Assembly: GCF_900197595.1 (NCBI RefSeq)
Contig: NZ_FZLO01000001.1
Span: forward strand, 496,001-560,000
Length of the DNA stretch: 64,000 bases
Direction: 5' to 3'
Source: Scatolibacter rhodanostii
GTDB lineage: Bacteria; Bacillota; Clostridia; Oscillospirales; Acutalibacteraceae
In this document: positions 8,643 through 15,585 of the stretch, piece by piece
How the letters are laid out: every line of letters starts with the position of its first letter
How positions within the stretch are numbered: the first letter of the stretch is position 1
The notes under the pieces: model-generated
Told to the model about the DNA's origin: nothing
Databases searched by the model: none
The model's input: the letters and a program-made list of their open reading frames with translations, nothing else
Position numbers and translations under genes: made by a program

Positions 8643-8969
8643 ATGAATCATCTTGAGTGTGAAGTGTCAACCTGTATGCATTTTGACAAAAATCTTTGTA
8701 CGCTGAACAAAATTATGGTTGAAGGTCCTGCAGCGCACGACAAAGAAGAAACCTGCTGTATGTCATTTTCCGAAAAAATGAGTTCAGGACAAAATGCAGT
8801 TGGTGTTCCTCATGATGCCAAGCCCCAAACTGGCATTGATTGTAAGGCAGAAAATTGCACTTACAACAGCAGCTGTAAATGTACAGCTAGCAATGTAAAG
8901 GTGGCTAATTGCCATCCTAACGTCTCTGCAAAATGTGATACGCATTGCGCTACTTTTGCAGCTGGATAA
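8643..8969 (+). CDS. DUF1540 cysteine-rich protein
   Basis: The protein has 108 residues. The ATG at 8643 is preferred over one at 8613 because CGGAGGTG lies 6 bases upstream. It carries two DUF1540-type cysteine motifs: an N-terminal one (residues about 4-42, C-E-V-S-x-C ... C-T-L-N ... C-C) and a C-terminal one (about 67-103, C-K-A-E-N-C ... C-K-C ... C-x-T-H-C-A-T-F). The pattern suggests small metal-binding modules, but function is unknown for the family. It lies 93 bases after thiT with no clear terminator between them, so it may be co-transcribed. Confidence 0.8.
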   Translation: MNHLECEVSTCMHFDKNLCTLNKIMVEGPAAHDKEETCCMSFSEKMSSGQNAVGVPHDAKPQTGIDCKAENCTYNSSCKCTASNVKVANCHPNVSAKCDTHCATFAAG

Positions 8970-8984
8970 ACTTTTTTAATCAGT

Positions 8985-9043
8985 AAAAAATCCGGCCTGT
9001 TTGATTCTCATGAGATGAGATTCTAACAGACCGGTCTTTTTTT
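8985..9043. terminator. Terminator between DUF1540 gene and kinase gene
   Basis: Ccggcctgtt (8992-9001) pairs with aacagaccgg (9025-9034), with a smaller hairpin between them and T-rich sequence following. A-rich sequence on the left allows use on the minus strand too, for the kinase gene that ends at 9055. Confidence 0.8.
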
Positions 9044-9054
9044 AACAGTATTAG

Positions 9055-10656
9055 TTATATCTTTAAAGAATCAATAGCTGCTCTTTCAATAGCAAGACCT
9101 TCTACATAATCTTTCATAAAACGTTCGAAACCTTGGTTAATTTCAGGATCAGGCTGAATAGTCTGCTCTTTTTGTGAAGCAAAGACCTTATTGTCTAAAA
9201 ATTGATCTAGCGTTTCATTTTCAGCTTTATGCACTAAATAAGACGAGAGCAAAGCGATTCCCCAAGCACCGCCTTCACTGGCTGTTTCCATGACAGATAC
9301 AGGAGTGTTCATAGCAGAAGCCATTATTTTTTGCCCGACAATCGGTGTTTTGAAAAGTCCGCCGTGCCCTAAAAGCTTATCAAGAGCCACCTTTTCTTGT
9401 TTGGTTAAAATATCCATGCCCATTTTGAGCGCTCCCAATGCGGTGTAAAGATGAACACGCATAAAATTGGCAAGAGTGAATTGGCTGTCAGGTCTTCTAA
9501 CAAAGAGAGGTCGACCTTCTTCCATTTTTGTGATATGCTCCCCAGAAAGATAATTATAAGCAAGTAATCCGCCACAATCAGAATTTCCGTTTTTCAAAGC
9601 TTCTTCATAGAAGAAATCGAAAACTTGATACAACTTAACATTTGCCCCTGAAAGATCAGCAAATTCTTTAAACAAATGAACCCACGCGTTTAAATCAGAG
9701 GTACAATTATTACAGTGTACCATAGCCACTGGATCCCCTGAGGGTGTTGTGACAAGATCGATTTCCGAGTAAACGCTAGACAGCTCCTTTTCGAGAACGA
9801 CCATGGCAAACACAGAGGTACCAGCTGACACATTGCCCGTACGTACACGAACGCTGTTTGTAGCGACCATTCCTGTACCGGCATCACCTTCCGGTGCACA
9901 TAAGAGAGCGCCTTCTTTTAAATTGCCCGATACATCAAGCAGTTTTGCACCTTTATCGGTCAATTTTCCGGCGAAATCACCAGCCACAAGCACTTTAGGA
10001 AGAATGTCATTTAGTTTCCAAGCGTAATTCTTGTTACGAAGCAATTCATCAAACTGTTCAATTTTATCTTTGTCAAATCGGCGATGTTCAAAATCTACAG
10101 GAAACATGCCGGCAGCTTCTCCAATTCCGGCAACTTTCTCGTCCGTAAGTTGCCAATGAACATATCCAGCCAACGTCGTAAGAAAATCAATGGCAGATAC
10201 ATGAGACTCATTGTTTAAGATAGCCTGATAGAGATGAGCAATACTCCAACGCTGAGGAATAGGATATTGAAAAAGCTCGGTCAATTGTTCAGAGGCTGAC
10301 TCTGTCATAGTATTACGCCATGTTCTAAAAGGAACTAGAAGATTATTGTCTTTGTCAAACGGCATATAGCCGTGCATCATACCAGAAATACCAATTGAAG
10401 CCAAAGAAACAATCGAAACATTATATTTTTCTCTTACATTTATCAAAAGGTTCTGGTAACAATCTTGCACACCTTTCCAAACTGAATCCAAACTATAAGT
10501 CCAAATGCCGTCTTCCAGTTGATTGTCCCAATCATGAGCGCCCGATGCAATAGGCGTGTTTTCCTCATCAATTAATATAGCTTTTATCCTTGTTGAGCCA
10601 AATTCAATGCCCAGTGATGCTTTTCCTTTTTCAATAACTTGTGCTATGTTTTTCAT
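9055..10656 (-). CDS. FGGY-family sugar kinase, probable ribulokinase of the AraK type
   Basis: The 533-residue protein has the two-domain FGGY fold: an N-terminal [11 protein letters not shown] phosphate-binding loop near residue 14, and a C-terminal G-G-L-F-K-T-P...E-G-G-A-W-G-I-A-L region. I moved the start from 10737 to the ATG at 10656, which has TAGGAGGA 7 bases upstream. Clostridia use an FGGY ribulokinase (AraK) unrelated in detail to AraB and of about this length; the AraR-like operator at this promoter fits that role, phosphorylating L-ribulose. Xylulokinase or another pentulokinase cannot be excluded by sequence alone. It is monocistronic, closed by the terminator at 8985-9043. Confidence 0.75.
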   Translation of the reverse strand: MKNIAQVIEKGKASLGIEFGSTRIKAILIDEENTPIASGAHDWDNQLEDGIWTYSLDSVWKGVQDCYQNLLINVREKYNVSIVSLASIGISGMMHGYMPFDKDNNLLVPFRTWRNTMTESASEQLTELFQYPIPQRWSIAHLYQAILNNESHVSAIDFLTTLAGYVHWQLTDEKVAGIGEAAGMFPVDFEHRRFDKDKIEQFDELLRNKNYAWKLNDILPKVLVAGDFAGKLTDKGAKLLDVSGNLKEGALLCAPEGDAGTGMVATNSVRVRTGNVSAGTSVFAMVVLEKELSSVYSEIDLVTTPSGDPVAMVHCNNCTSDLNAWVHLFKEFADLSGANVKLYQVFDFFYEEALKNGNSDCGGLLAYNYLSGEHITKMEEGRPLFVRRPDSQFTLANFMRVHLYTALGALKMGMDILTKQEKVALDKLLGHGGLFKTPIVGQKIMASAMNTPVSVMETASEGGAWGIALLSSYLVHKAENETLDQFLDNKVFASQKEQTIQPDPEINQGFERFMKDYVEGLAIERAAIDSLKI

Positions 10657-10695
10657 ATAATATCCTCCTAATCCAATACCAAAATCTTTATCCCA

Positions 10696-10711
10696 AAATG
10701 TCCGTACAAAT
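10696..10711. promoter_or_regulatory. AraR-like operator at the kinase promoter
   Basis: AAATGTCCGTACAAAT matches the site at 6135-6150 in 13 of 16 positions and, from memory, the AraR box. It lies directly downstream of the -10 box, across the expected transcription start, so a bound repressor would block the kinase gene. Confidence 0.6.
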
Positions 10712-10719
10712 TTGTTTTT

Positions 10720-10748
10720 ATTATAAGCTATCTGCAAACACTTGTAAA
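10720..10748 (-). promoter_or_regulatory. Promoter of the FGGY kinase gene
   Basis: Read on the minus strand, TTTACA (10748-10743) and a perfect TATAAT (10725-10720) are 17 bp apart. The predicted start is near 10713, giving a leader of about 57 nt. Confidence 0.8.
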
Positions 10749-10808
10749 TACTTTTAGAAGTGAAAAAGAGAAAATCTGAATTTTGTTGATTATGCCAAAA
10801 ACAAAATT

Positions 10809-10848
10809 AAAAAAATCCAATTGCAACTCTCTGCAATTGGATTTTTTA
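10809..10848. terminator. Terminator of the glnA-dapL operon
   Basis: A perfect 16-bp stem (aaaaaatccaattgca with its complement) with a 6-nt loop is flanked by A and T runs. It lies 60 bases past the dapL stop on the minus strand. Confidence 0.88.
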
Positions 10849-10908
10849 ATCTCGTATTTAGTAGAATGAACGTAAAACAGCATAAATGCTTGTAAAACAG
10901 ATATAATA

Positions 10909-12087
10909 TTATTTCAATTCTTTTAATCGGTTGGTCGCTTCAATAATATTTTCTCTGCTTCCAAAGGCAGTTAAACGGAAAAATCCTTCACCGTTTGTTC
11001 CAAAGCCAACTCCGGGTGTTCCAGAAAGGTTATGTTCGTGCAATAACTTATCAAAAAATTCCCAAGAGGACAAATTATTCGGGCATTTCAGCCATAGATA
11101 AGGGGAGTTTGTACCACCAGTAAACCAAATCCCCAATTCATCAAGGGTAGCAGCAAGAATACGCGCATTTTCTTGATAGTAGGCAATGTTACTTTTGATT
11201 TGCACAAGTCCTTCATCAGAAAATACTGCTTCTGCACCTCGCTGAATAATATAAGGAACACCATTAAATTTAGTCGTTTGTCTGCGAAGCCACAAACGAT
11301 TTAAAGAAATATTCTCATGCATTAATTCCAAAGGAACAATCGTATATCCGCATCTGGTGCCTGTAAAGCCAGCTGTTTTAGAGAGAGAGCAGAATTCAAT
11401 TACGCACTTTTTTGCGCCTTCAATTTCATAAATAGAAGTGGGAAGAGAGCTATCTTGAATAAAAATCTCATAAGCACTATCAAACAGAATGACAGCTTTG
11501 TGCTCCAAGGCGTAATCAACCCAAACTTTGAGTTGCTCAGCATTATAAACTGCTCCTGTTGGATTATTGGGAGAGCAAATATAAATAATATCGCTGTGTA
11601 CAGAAAAATCTGGCATAGGTAAAAATCCATTTTCACTGTTGCCGTTTATGTAGACAATCTTGCGTCCTGCCATGATGTTAGTATCCACATAAACAGGATA
11701 TACTGGATCGGGAATTAACACAGTGTTATCGGTAGAAAAAATATCTAAAATGTTGCCTAAATCACTTTTAGCACCGTCACTGATAAAAATTTCTTGCAGT
11801 TCTAACGATATATTTTTGCCAGCATAATATTTTTGAATAGCTTCTCTCAAGAAAAGGTAACCTTGTTCTTCACCGTAGCCACGGAATGTTTCTGCTTGAC
11901 CCATTTCTGCAACCGCTTTTTGCATAGCACTTGTTACAGCAGGGACAAGCGGCAAAGTAACATCGCCAATACCAAGGCTAATTACCTTTTTATCCGGATA
12001 TTCAGCTTTATAGGCCGATACTTTCTTGGCAATGGTGGAGAAAAGATAGCTGTCTTGCAGAGCTAAATAATTTTGATTAATTTGCAT
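10909..12087 (-). CDS. dapL: LL-diaminopimelate aminotransferase
   Basis: The 392-residue class I/II PLP aminotransferase matches DapL in length and order: G-I-G-D-V-T-L-P-L near residue 40, C-S-P-N-N-P-T-G-A near 170, and S-L-S-K-T-A-G-F-T-G-T-R near 233-244 with the PLP lysine. DapL makes LL-2,6-diaminopimelate directly from tetrahydrodipicolinate, the short lysine/peptidoglycan route. An AGGAGG site is 5 bases from the ATG. It follows dapF by 64 bases in what looks like one operon with glnA and the ANTAR gene. Confidence 0.9.
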   Translation of the reverse strand: MQINQNYLALQDSYLFSTIAKKVSAYKAEYPDKKVISLGIGDVTLPLVPAVTSAMQKAVAEMGQAETFRGYGEEQGYLFLREAIQKYYAGKNISLELQEIFISDGAKSDLGNILDIFSTDNTVLIPDPVYPVYVDTNIMAGRKIVYINGNSENGFLPMPDFSVHSDIIYICSPNNPTGAVYNAEQLKVWVDYALEHKAVILFDSAYEIFIQDSSLPTSIYEIEGAKKCVIEFCSLSKTAGFTGTRCGYTIVPLELMHENISLNRLWLRRQTTKFNGVPYIIQRGAEAVFSDEGLVQIKSNIAYYQENARILAATLDELGIWFTGGTNSPYLWLKCPNNLSSWEFFDKLLHEHNLSGTPGVGFGTNGEGFFRLTAFGSRENIIEATNRLKELK

Positions 12088-12151
12088 GATAACCTCCTAA
12101 AAAGAACAGATAGAACGAATTTCAAATGTATAAAAATTCAATTTTACTTTC

Positions 12152-12991
12152 TTATATTTCCACAGTACCTTCAAAGGCAACTTCACAGCCGCCTGTCATA
12201 AACACGGTATCTCCCGTATAACGAATAAGAAGTTCTCCGCCTAAAAGCTGAACCGTGATATCTTCATTTTTATTGCAGTAACCATTTAAAACAGCCGCTA
12301 CCACAGAAGCACAGGCGCCTGTTCCGCACGCCAGTGTTTCACCGCTTCCGCGTTCCCACACACGCATTTTTAGCATATTTTTATCAATAACTTCTATAAA
12401 CTCTGTATTCACCTGTTCAGGGAAAACAGGGTGATTTTCAAATTTTGGGCCGATTTCAGGCAAATTTAAAGATTCAATGCCAGATGTGAAAATAACAGCA
12501 TGAGGATTGCCCATGGAAACACAAGTAACAGGGTAAGCAACACCATCTGCATCCAGCAATTGATTAACAATTATTTCGCCTTCTAATCTTGTAGGAATTA
12601 ATTTTGGCTCTAAAATGGGTTTTCCCATATCAACTTGAACAGAGATAACAATACCACTTGTAACCGTTAAATCCAGCGTTTTAATTCCGCTCAACGTTTC
12701 AATTGTCATCTGATTTTTGACAACAATCCCATGCTCATATAAATATTTTGCCACACAGCGAATAGCATTACCGCACATTTTCCCTTCGCTGCCGTCAATG
12801 TTAAACATACGCATTTTGGCATCGGCAACTGCTGATGGCAGAATCAAAACCAATCCGTCTCCACCAATTCCAAAATGACGGTCTGATAATGGGATAGACA
12901 GTTGTTCGGGAGACTTAATCTCGACTTCAAATCCATTTATATAAATATAATCGTTTCCACAGCCTTGCATTTTTGTAAAAGGAATTTTCAT
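12152..12991 (-). CDS. dapF: Diaminopimelate epimerase
   Basis: The 279-residue protein has the DapF signature: G-C-G-N-D-Y-I-Y near residue 9, M-C-G-N-A-I-R-C with the first catalytic Cys near 75, and the second catalytic Cys in A-C-G-T-G-A-C-A near residue 220. It interconverts LL- and meso-diaminopimelate in the cytoplasm, the step after DapL. The start was moved from 13024 to the ATG at 12991, which has AAGGAG 7 bases upstream. It lies between the ANTAR gene and dapL, so amino-donor supply and diaminopimelate synthesis are linked in one transcript. Confidence 0.93.
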   Translation of the reverse strand: MKIPFTKMQGCGNDYIYINGFEVEIKSPEQLSIPLSDRHFGIGGDGLVLILPSAVADAKMRMFNIDGSEGKMCGNAIRCVAKYLYEHGIVVKNQMTIETLSGIKTLDLTVTSGIVISVQVDMGKPILEPKLIPTRLEGEIIVNQLLDADGVAYPVTCVSMGNPHAVIFTSGIESLNLPEIGPKFENHPVFPEQVNTEFIEVIDKNMLKMRVWERGSGETLACGTGACASVVAAVLNGYCNKNEDITVQLLGGELLIRYTGDTVFMTGGCEVAFEGTVEI

Positions 12992-13068
12992 AATTTCACT
13001 CCTTAGATAGGGGATAGAGGGCATTATTTAAAATTATTGTGATAATATAAAAGCAGTTTTCAAAGTGT

Positions 13069-13644
13069 TTAACTTTTGCCGTCATATGTTTCTAAGATTT
13101 CTTCTGCCACTTTTCTTTTGGTACTTCTGTCGTCCATCGCTTTCTTCTCTATATATCGATGAGCTTCGTTTTCGCTCATATTTAAACAAGATATTAACAT
13201 ACACTTTGCCCGATCAACAATTCGAATATCCTCGATTTTTTTCATGAGTTTGTGATTCTCGTTTTGTAGAGCTTTTAAGCGATTATGAGAAGCTTTAGCC
13301 ATTTTCAGAGCCGACCAAAAAATAGATTTGCTGATTGGTTTAGAAACGGTAATTACGCCAAAGTCTTCTGTCTTAGCTGAAATTTCATCATAATGTTCGC
13401 TGTTCACTACTAAAATAACTTGGCTGATATCGTTGGAGGCAATGTAACTGGAAAGATCTTCTCCTGACTCATCACGAAGCGGCGCATTAATAATCACTAA
13501 GTCAAAACTTCGTTGCTGCAAAAGCTGTCTTGTTTCCGAACAAGATTTCGTTGAGACAAGGGTTTGACAGAAAGAAGGACTTAAAATATCACGGAAAGAG
13601 GCAATACTTTTGTCAGTTGGAGAAACAATTAAAACGCTTTCCAT
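13069..13644 (-). CDS. ANTAR-domain RNA-binding antiterminator with degenerate receiver
   Basis: The 191-residue protein has a receiver-like N-terminal domain (about 1-115), a short coiled helix, and a C-terminal ANTAR domain (about 130-187) with the family pattern A-K-C-M-L-I...M-S-E-N-E-A-H-R-Y-I-x-x-x-A-M. ANTAR proteins bind leader RNA hairpins and prevent termination. In the receiver domain the usual phospho-acceptor Asp is Asn (V-I-I-N-A-P-L), and the N-terminal acidic pair is replaced by S-P-T, although the distal V-S-K-P lysine remains, so phosphorylation control looks lost. It starts 37 bases after glnA. A glnA-ANTAR pair is known in Clostridium saccharobutylicum (called glnR/nitR there, from memory). 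Its likely targets are the hairpins in the glnA and glnN leaders. Confidence 0.88.
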   Translation of the reverse strand: MESVLIVSPTDKSIASFRDILSPSFCQTLVSTKSCSETRQLLQQRSFDLVIINAPLRDESGEDLSSYIASNDISQVILVVNSEHYDEISAKTEDFGVITVSKPISKSIFWSALKMAKASHNRLKALQNENHKLMKKIEDIRIVDRAKCMLISCLNMSENEAHRYIEKKAMDDRSTKRKVAEEILETYDGKS

Positions 13645-13681
13645 ATATCAGCCACCTTTCGCTTAAAATAACTTTGCCTAA

Positions 13682-15001
13682 TCAGATATATTTGAAATAT
13701 CTTTCTCTGTAAAATTCTTCTTTATCTCTGCCCAATGTAAAAGAGTTTATTTCTGCTTTCTTGATATGAATATATTTTGCTGTTAACTCTTCACCAATAA
13801 TCTTTTTAATAAAAACAGATTTTTCTGCCAGAGCAACTGCTTCTTCCAAACTTTCTGGCAAAGCAGTTAAATTTGCTGTAATAGATTCAGGCGCATTGTA
13901 TAAATTTTCGTTAAGCGCTGGGGGTAAAATTAAGTTTTCATCAATTCCATCCAGACCAGCACTCATAATCAGTGCAAAAGCAAGATATGGGTTAATAGAT
14001 GGGTCAGGAGAGCGTAATTCCATGCGAACTTTTTCTACGTTCGAAGCAGGGATTCTAACCAATTGAGAGCTGTTTTGATGTGACCAAGACACATATTTAG
14101 GTGCGTTAAAATTACCCAATCTTTCATAAGAATTGATAGTAGGATTTAAGAACAATGTAATTTCAGCTGCTTTTTGCAAAATACCAGCAATAAAGCTTTC
14201 GGCAACCTTTGAATGCTCTCCATTTTGGTTTTTAAAAATATTTAACCCATTTTTAGAAAGGGAAAGATTCACATGCAATCCGCTGCCGCATTGGTCCATT
14301 AAAGGTTTGGGCATAAAAGAACTATAAAAACCATTTCTTTCTGAAATAGCCTTTACAACAGACTTAAAAGTTAGTAAGTTGTCTGCACAAGTTAGAGGAT
14401 CAGAGAACTTAAAATCAATCTCGTTTTGTCCAGGACCCTGTTTATGATGTGATTTTTCAGGTTTTAAGCCCATTTCATCCAAGCAAAGGCAAATTTCACG
14501 TCGAATATTTTCGCCTTTATCTAGCGGAGGAATATCAAGATAACCTCCGTAATCAATTGTGGTTTGCGTTGGGTTCCCATTTTCATCTGTTTTAAAGAGA
14601 TAAAACTCGCATTCTGCACCAAGTTTGCAAGCGTACCCCATTTGAGAACAGCGTTCGATGACTTTTTCTAAAATATGTCGGCTATCATGGCTATAAACAG
14701 AACCGTCAGGGTTTCGCAGGTTACAATAAAAACGCACCACTCTTCCGGGGCCTGGGCGCCAAGGCAAAATTGTTAAAGTTGTGGGATCAGGAAAAAGCAA
14801 TAAATCGGAATGAGTTACCTCAGTGAAACCTTCGATAGCAGATGAATCAAACGAAATGCCATTTTCAAAAGCCGACTGCAATTCGTCAGGCATAATTGAG
14901 ATGTTCTTTTGGTTGCCAAAGAGATCACAAAAACCAAGCTTAATGAATTTGACATCGTTCTCTCTTACAAATTCTAAAACTTCGTTGGCGGTATGTGTCA
15001 T
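13682..15001 (-). CDS. glnA: Glutamine synthetase type I
   Basis: The 439-residue length fits the GSI-alpha group of Firmicutes. The ATG at 15001 was chosen because AAGGAGG lies 9 bases upstream; the frame from 15031 has no such site. Motifs include the N-terminal beta-grasp strands (F-I-K-L-G-F-C-D-L-F-G near residue 20), G-A-E-C-E-F-Y-L-F with metal-ligand Glu residues, the K-P-L-M-D-Q-C-G-S-G-L-H-V-N-L-S ATP/metal segment and R-S-P-D-P-S-I-N-P-Y-L-A. It forms glutamine from glutamate and ammonia, and is usually a dodecamer. It heads the minus-strand operon glnA-ANTAR-dapF-dapL. Its promoter at 15358-15386 is followed by a leader terminator, so expression is probably set by antitermination. 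Confidence 0.95.
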   Translation of the reverse strand: MTHTANEVLEFVRENDVKFIKLGFCDLFGNQKNISIMPDELQSAFENGISFDSSAIEGFTEVTHSDLLLFPDPTTLTILPWRPGPGRVVRFYCNLRNPDGSVYSHDSRHILEKVIERCSQMGYACKLGAECEFYLFKTDENGNPTQTTIDYGGYLDIPPLDKGENIRREICLCLDEMGLKPEKSHHKQGPGQNEIDFKFSDPLTCADNLLTFKSVVKAISERNGFYSSFMPKPLMDQCGSGLHVNLSLSKNGLNIFKNQNGEHSKVAESFIAGILQKAAEITLFLNPTINSYERLGNFNAPKYVSWSHQNSSQLVRIPASNVEKVRMELRSPDPSINPYLAFALIMSAGLDGIDENLILPPALNENLYNAPESITANLTALPESLEEAVALAEKSVFIKKIIGEELTAKYIHIKKAEINSFTLGRDKEEFYRERYFKYI

Positions 15002-15021
15002 GATAAAATACCTCCTTAATG

Positions 15022-15041
15022 ATCGCATCATTTTATGCGAT
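15022..15041 (-). other. Hairpin just upstream of the glnA ribosome site
   Basis: On the glnA transcript a perfect 7-bp stem (atcgcat with atgcgat) with a 6-nt loop ends 4 bases before the AAGGAGG site (15017-15011). It might influence ribosome access or mRNA stability. On the plus strand it is followed by six T, so it could also stop read-through in that direction. No direct evidence of function. Confidence 0.4.
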
Positions 15042-15233
15042 TTTTTAAGACTAAATTTTAATAAAAAATATAATAATATGATATGGAAAAAATAAAAGAT
15101 ACTAAAGATATTTGAAATTTAACGAAAAAATTTGAAAAATGTTTGCTTTAATCTTCTTGGTAATAAAGTCATGAATTCTAGCAACCTAATAATAATTTAG
15201 TATGACTGTTTTATCGGGTTTTAGTATATTTCT

Positions 15234-15330
15234 AAAAAAGGCGTTATCAAACCATGCTATCGTGCAATTTCAGATAAAAGAGTAATTGAAATTGCCTATT
15301 TTGCATGACCTGATGAACGCCTTTGTTCAT
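15234..15330 (-). promoter_or_regulatory. glnA leader: AAAGGC-hexaloop hairpin overlapping a terminator
   Basis: On the minus strand, ATGAAC-AAAGGC-GTTCAT (15330-15313) forms a 6-bp hairpin with a hexaloop. The same bases from the loop onward (15324-15311) alternatively pair with 15249-15237, giving a 13-bp stem with one bulge, enclosing nested stems CATGC/GCATG and a 9-bp GCAATTTCA/TGAAATTGC arm, and ending in a run of six T. The two folds exclude each other, as expected for an antiterminator and its terminator. The hairpin starts about 21 nt after the predicted transcription start. As I recall, ANTAR targets have hexaloops with A at position 1 and G at position 4; AAAGGC fits. Confidence 0.7.
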
Positions 15331-15357
15331 GAGAGAATATAATATTGCTATAAACCT

Positions 15358-15386
15358 GTTATACAGGAACAGCATAAATTTGTCAA
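15358..15386 (-). promoter_or_regulatory. Promoter of glnA
   Basis: On the minus strand TTGACA (15386-15381) and TATAAC (15363-15358) are exactly 17 bp apart, an excellent sigma-A-type promoter. It points at glnA and lies back to back with the glnN promoter, whose -35 box is 31 bp away across an AT-rich spacer. Confidence 0.85.
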
Positions 15387-15417
15387 CAAAAAATTTTGAT
15401 TTTTTTATAAAGACAGC

Positions 15418-15446
15418 TTGACAAGAAAAACTTTTTGTGACATACT
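15418..15446 (+). promoter_or_regulatory. Promoter of glnN
   Basis: TTGACA (15418-15423) and CATACT (15441-15446) are 17 bp apart. The predicted start near 15453 lies just before the AAAGGC hairpin. A perfect TATAAT at 15338-15343 also exists but has no fitting -35 box. Confidence 0.65.
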
Positions 15447-15458
15447 AAAACACGTAAA

Positions 15459-15498
15459 CAGCAAAGGCGCTGCGGATAATTCCGTAGCGTCTTTTTCT
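15459..15498 (+). promoter_or_regulatory. glnN leader: AAAGGC-hexaloop hairpin overlapping a terminator
   Basis: CAGC-AAAGGC-GCTG (15459-15472) makes a 4-bp hairpin with exactly the hexaloop seen in the glnA leader. Starting inside that loop, 15466-15476 pairs with 15481-15491 to give an 11-bp terminator stem (two G-U pairs, TAAT loop), followed by five T and, after CTG, six more T. The two structures cannot coexist. The terminator lies about 90 nt upstream of the glnN start codon, so transcription must pass it to express the gene. Confidence 0.75.
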
Positions 15499-15585
15499 GT
15501 TTTTTCAGAAACAAACAGAAAATCTATACGGATTGCTGTTGATACTGAATTTGCTGTAGAAGGATTTAAGGAGGTCATTTATTTT

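Noticed and set aside
15338-15343. Perfect TATAAT on plus as the main glnN promoter
   Set aside because: No acceptable -35 hexamer stands 16-18 bp upstream, and it lies within the glnA leader; the TTGACA-CATACT pair is better placed.
15418-15585. N-terminal extension of glnN by 56 codons
   Set aside because: The extension runs through a promoter and an intrinsic terminator. The ATG at 15586 has a strong AAGGAGG site and gives the normal GSIII start.
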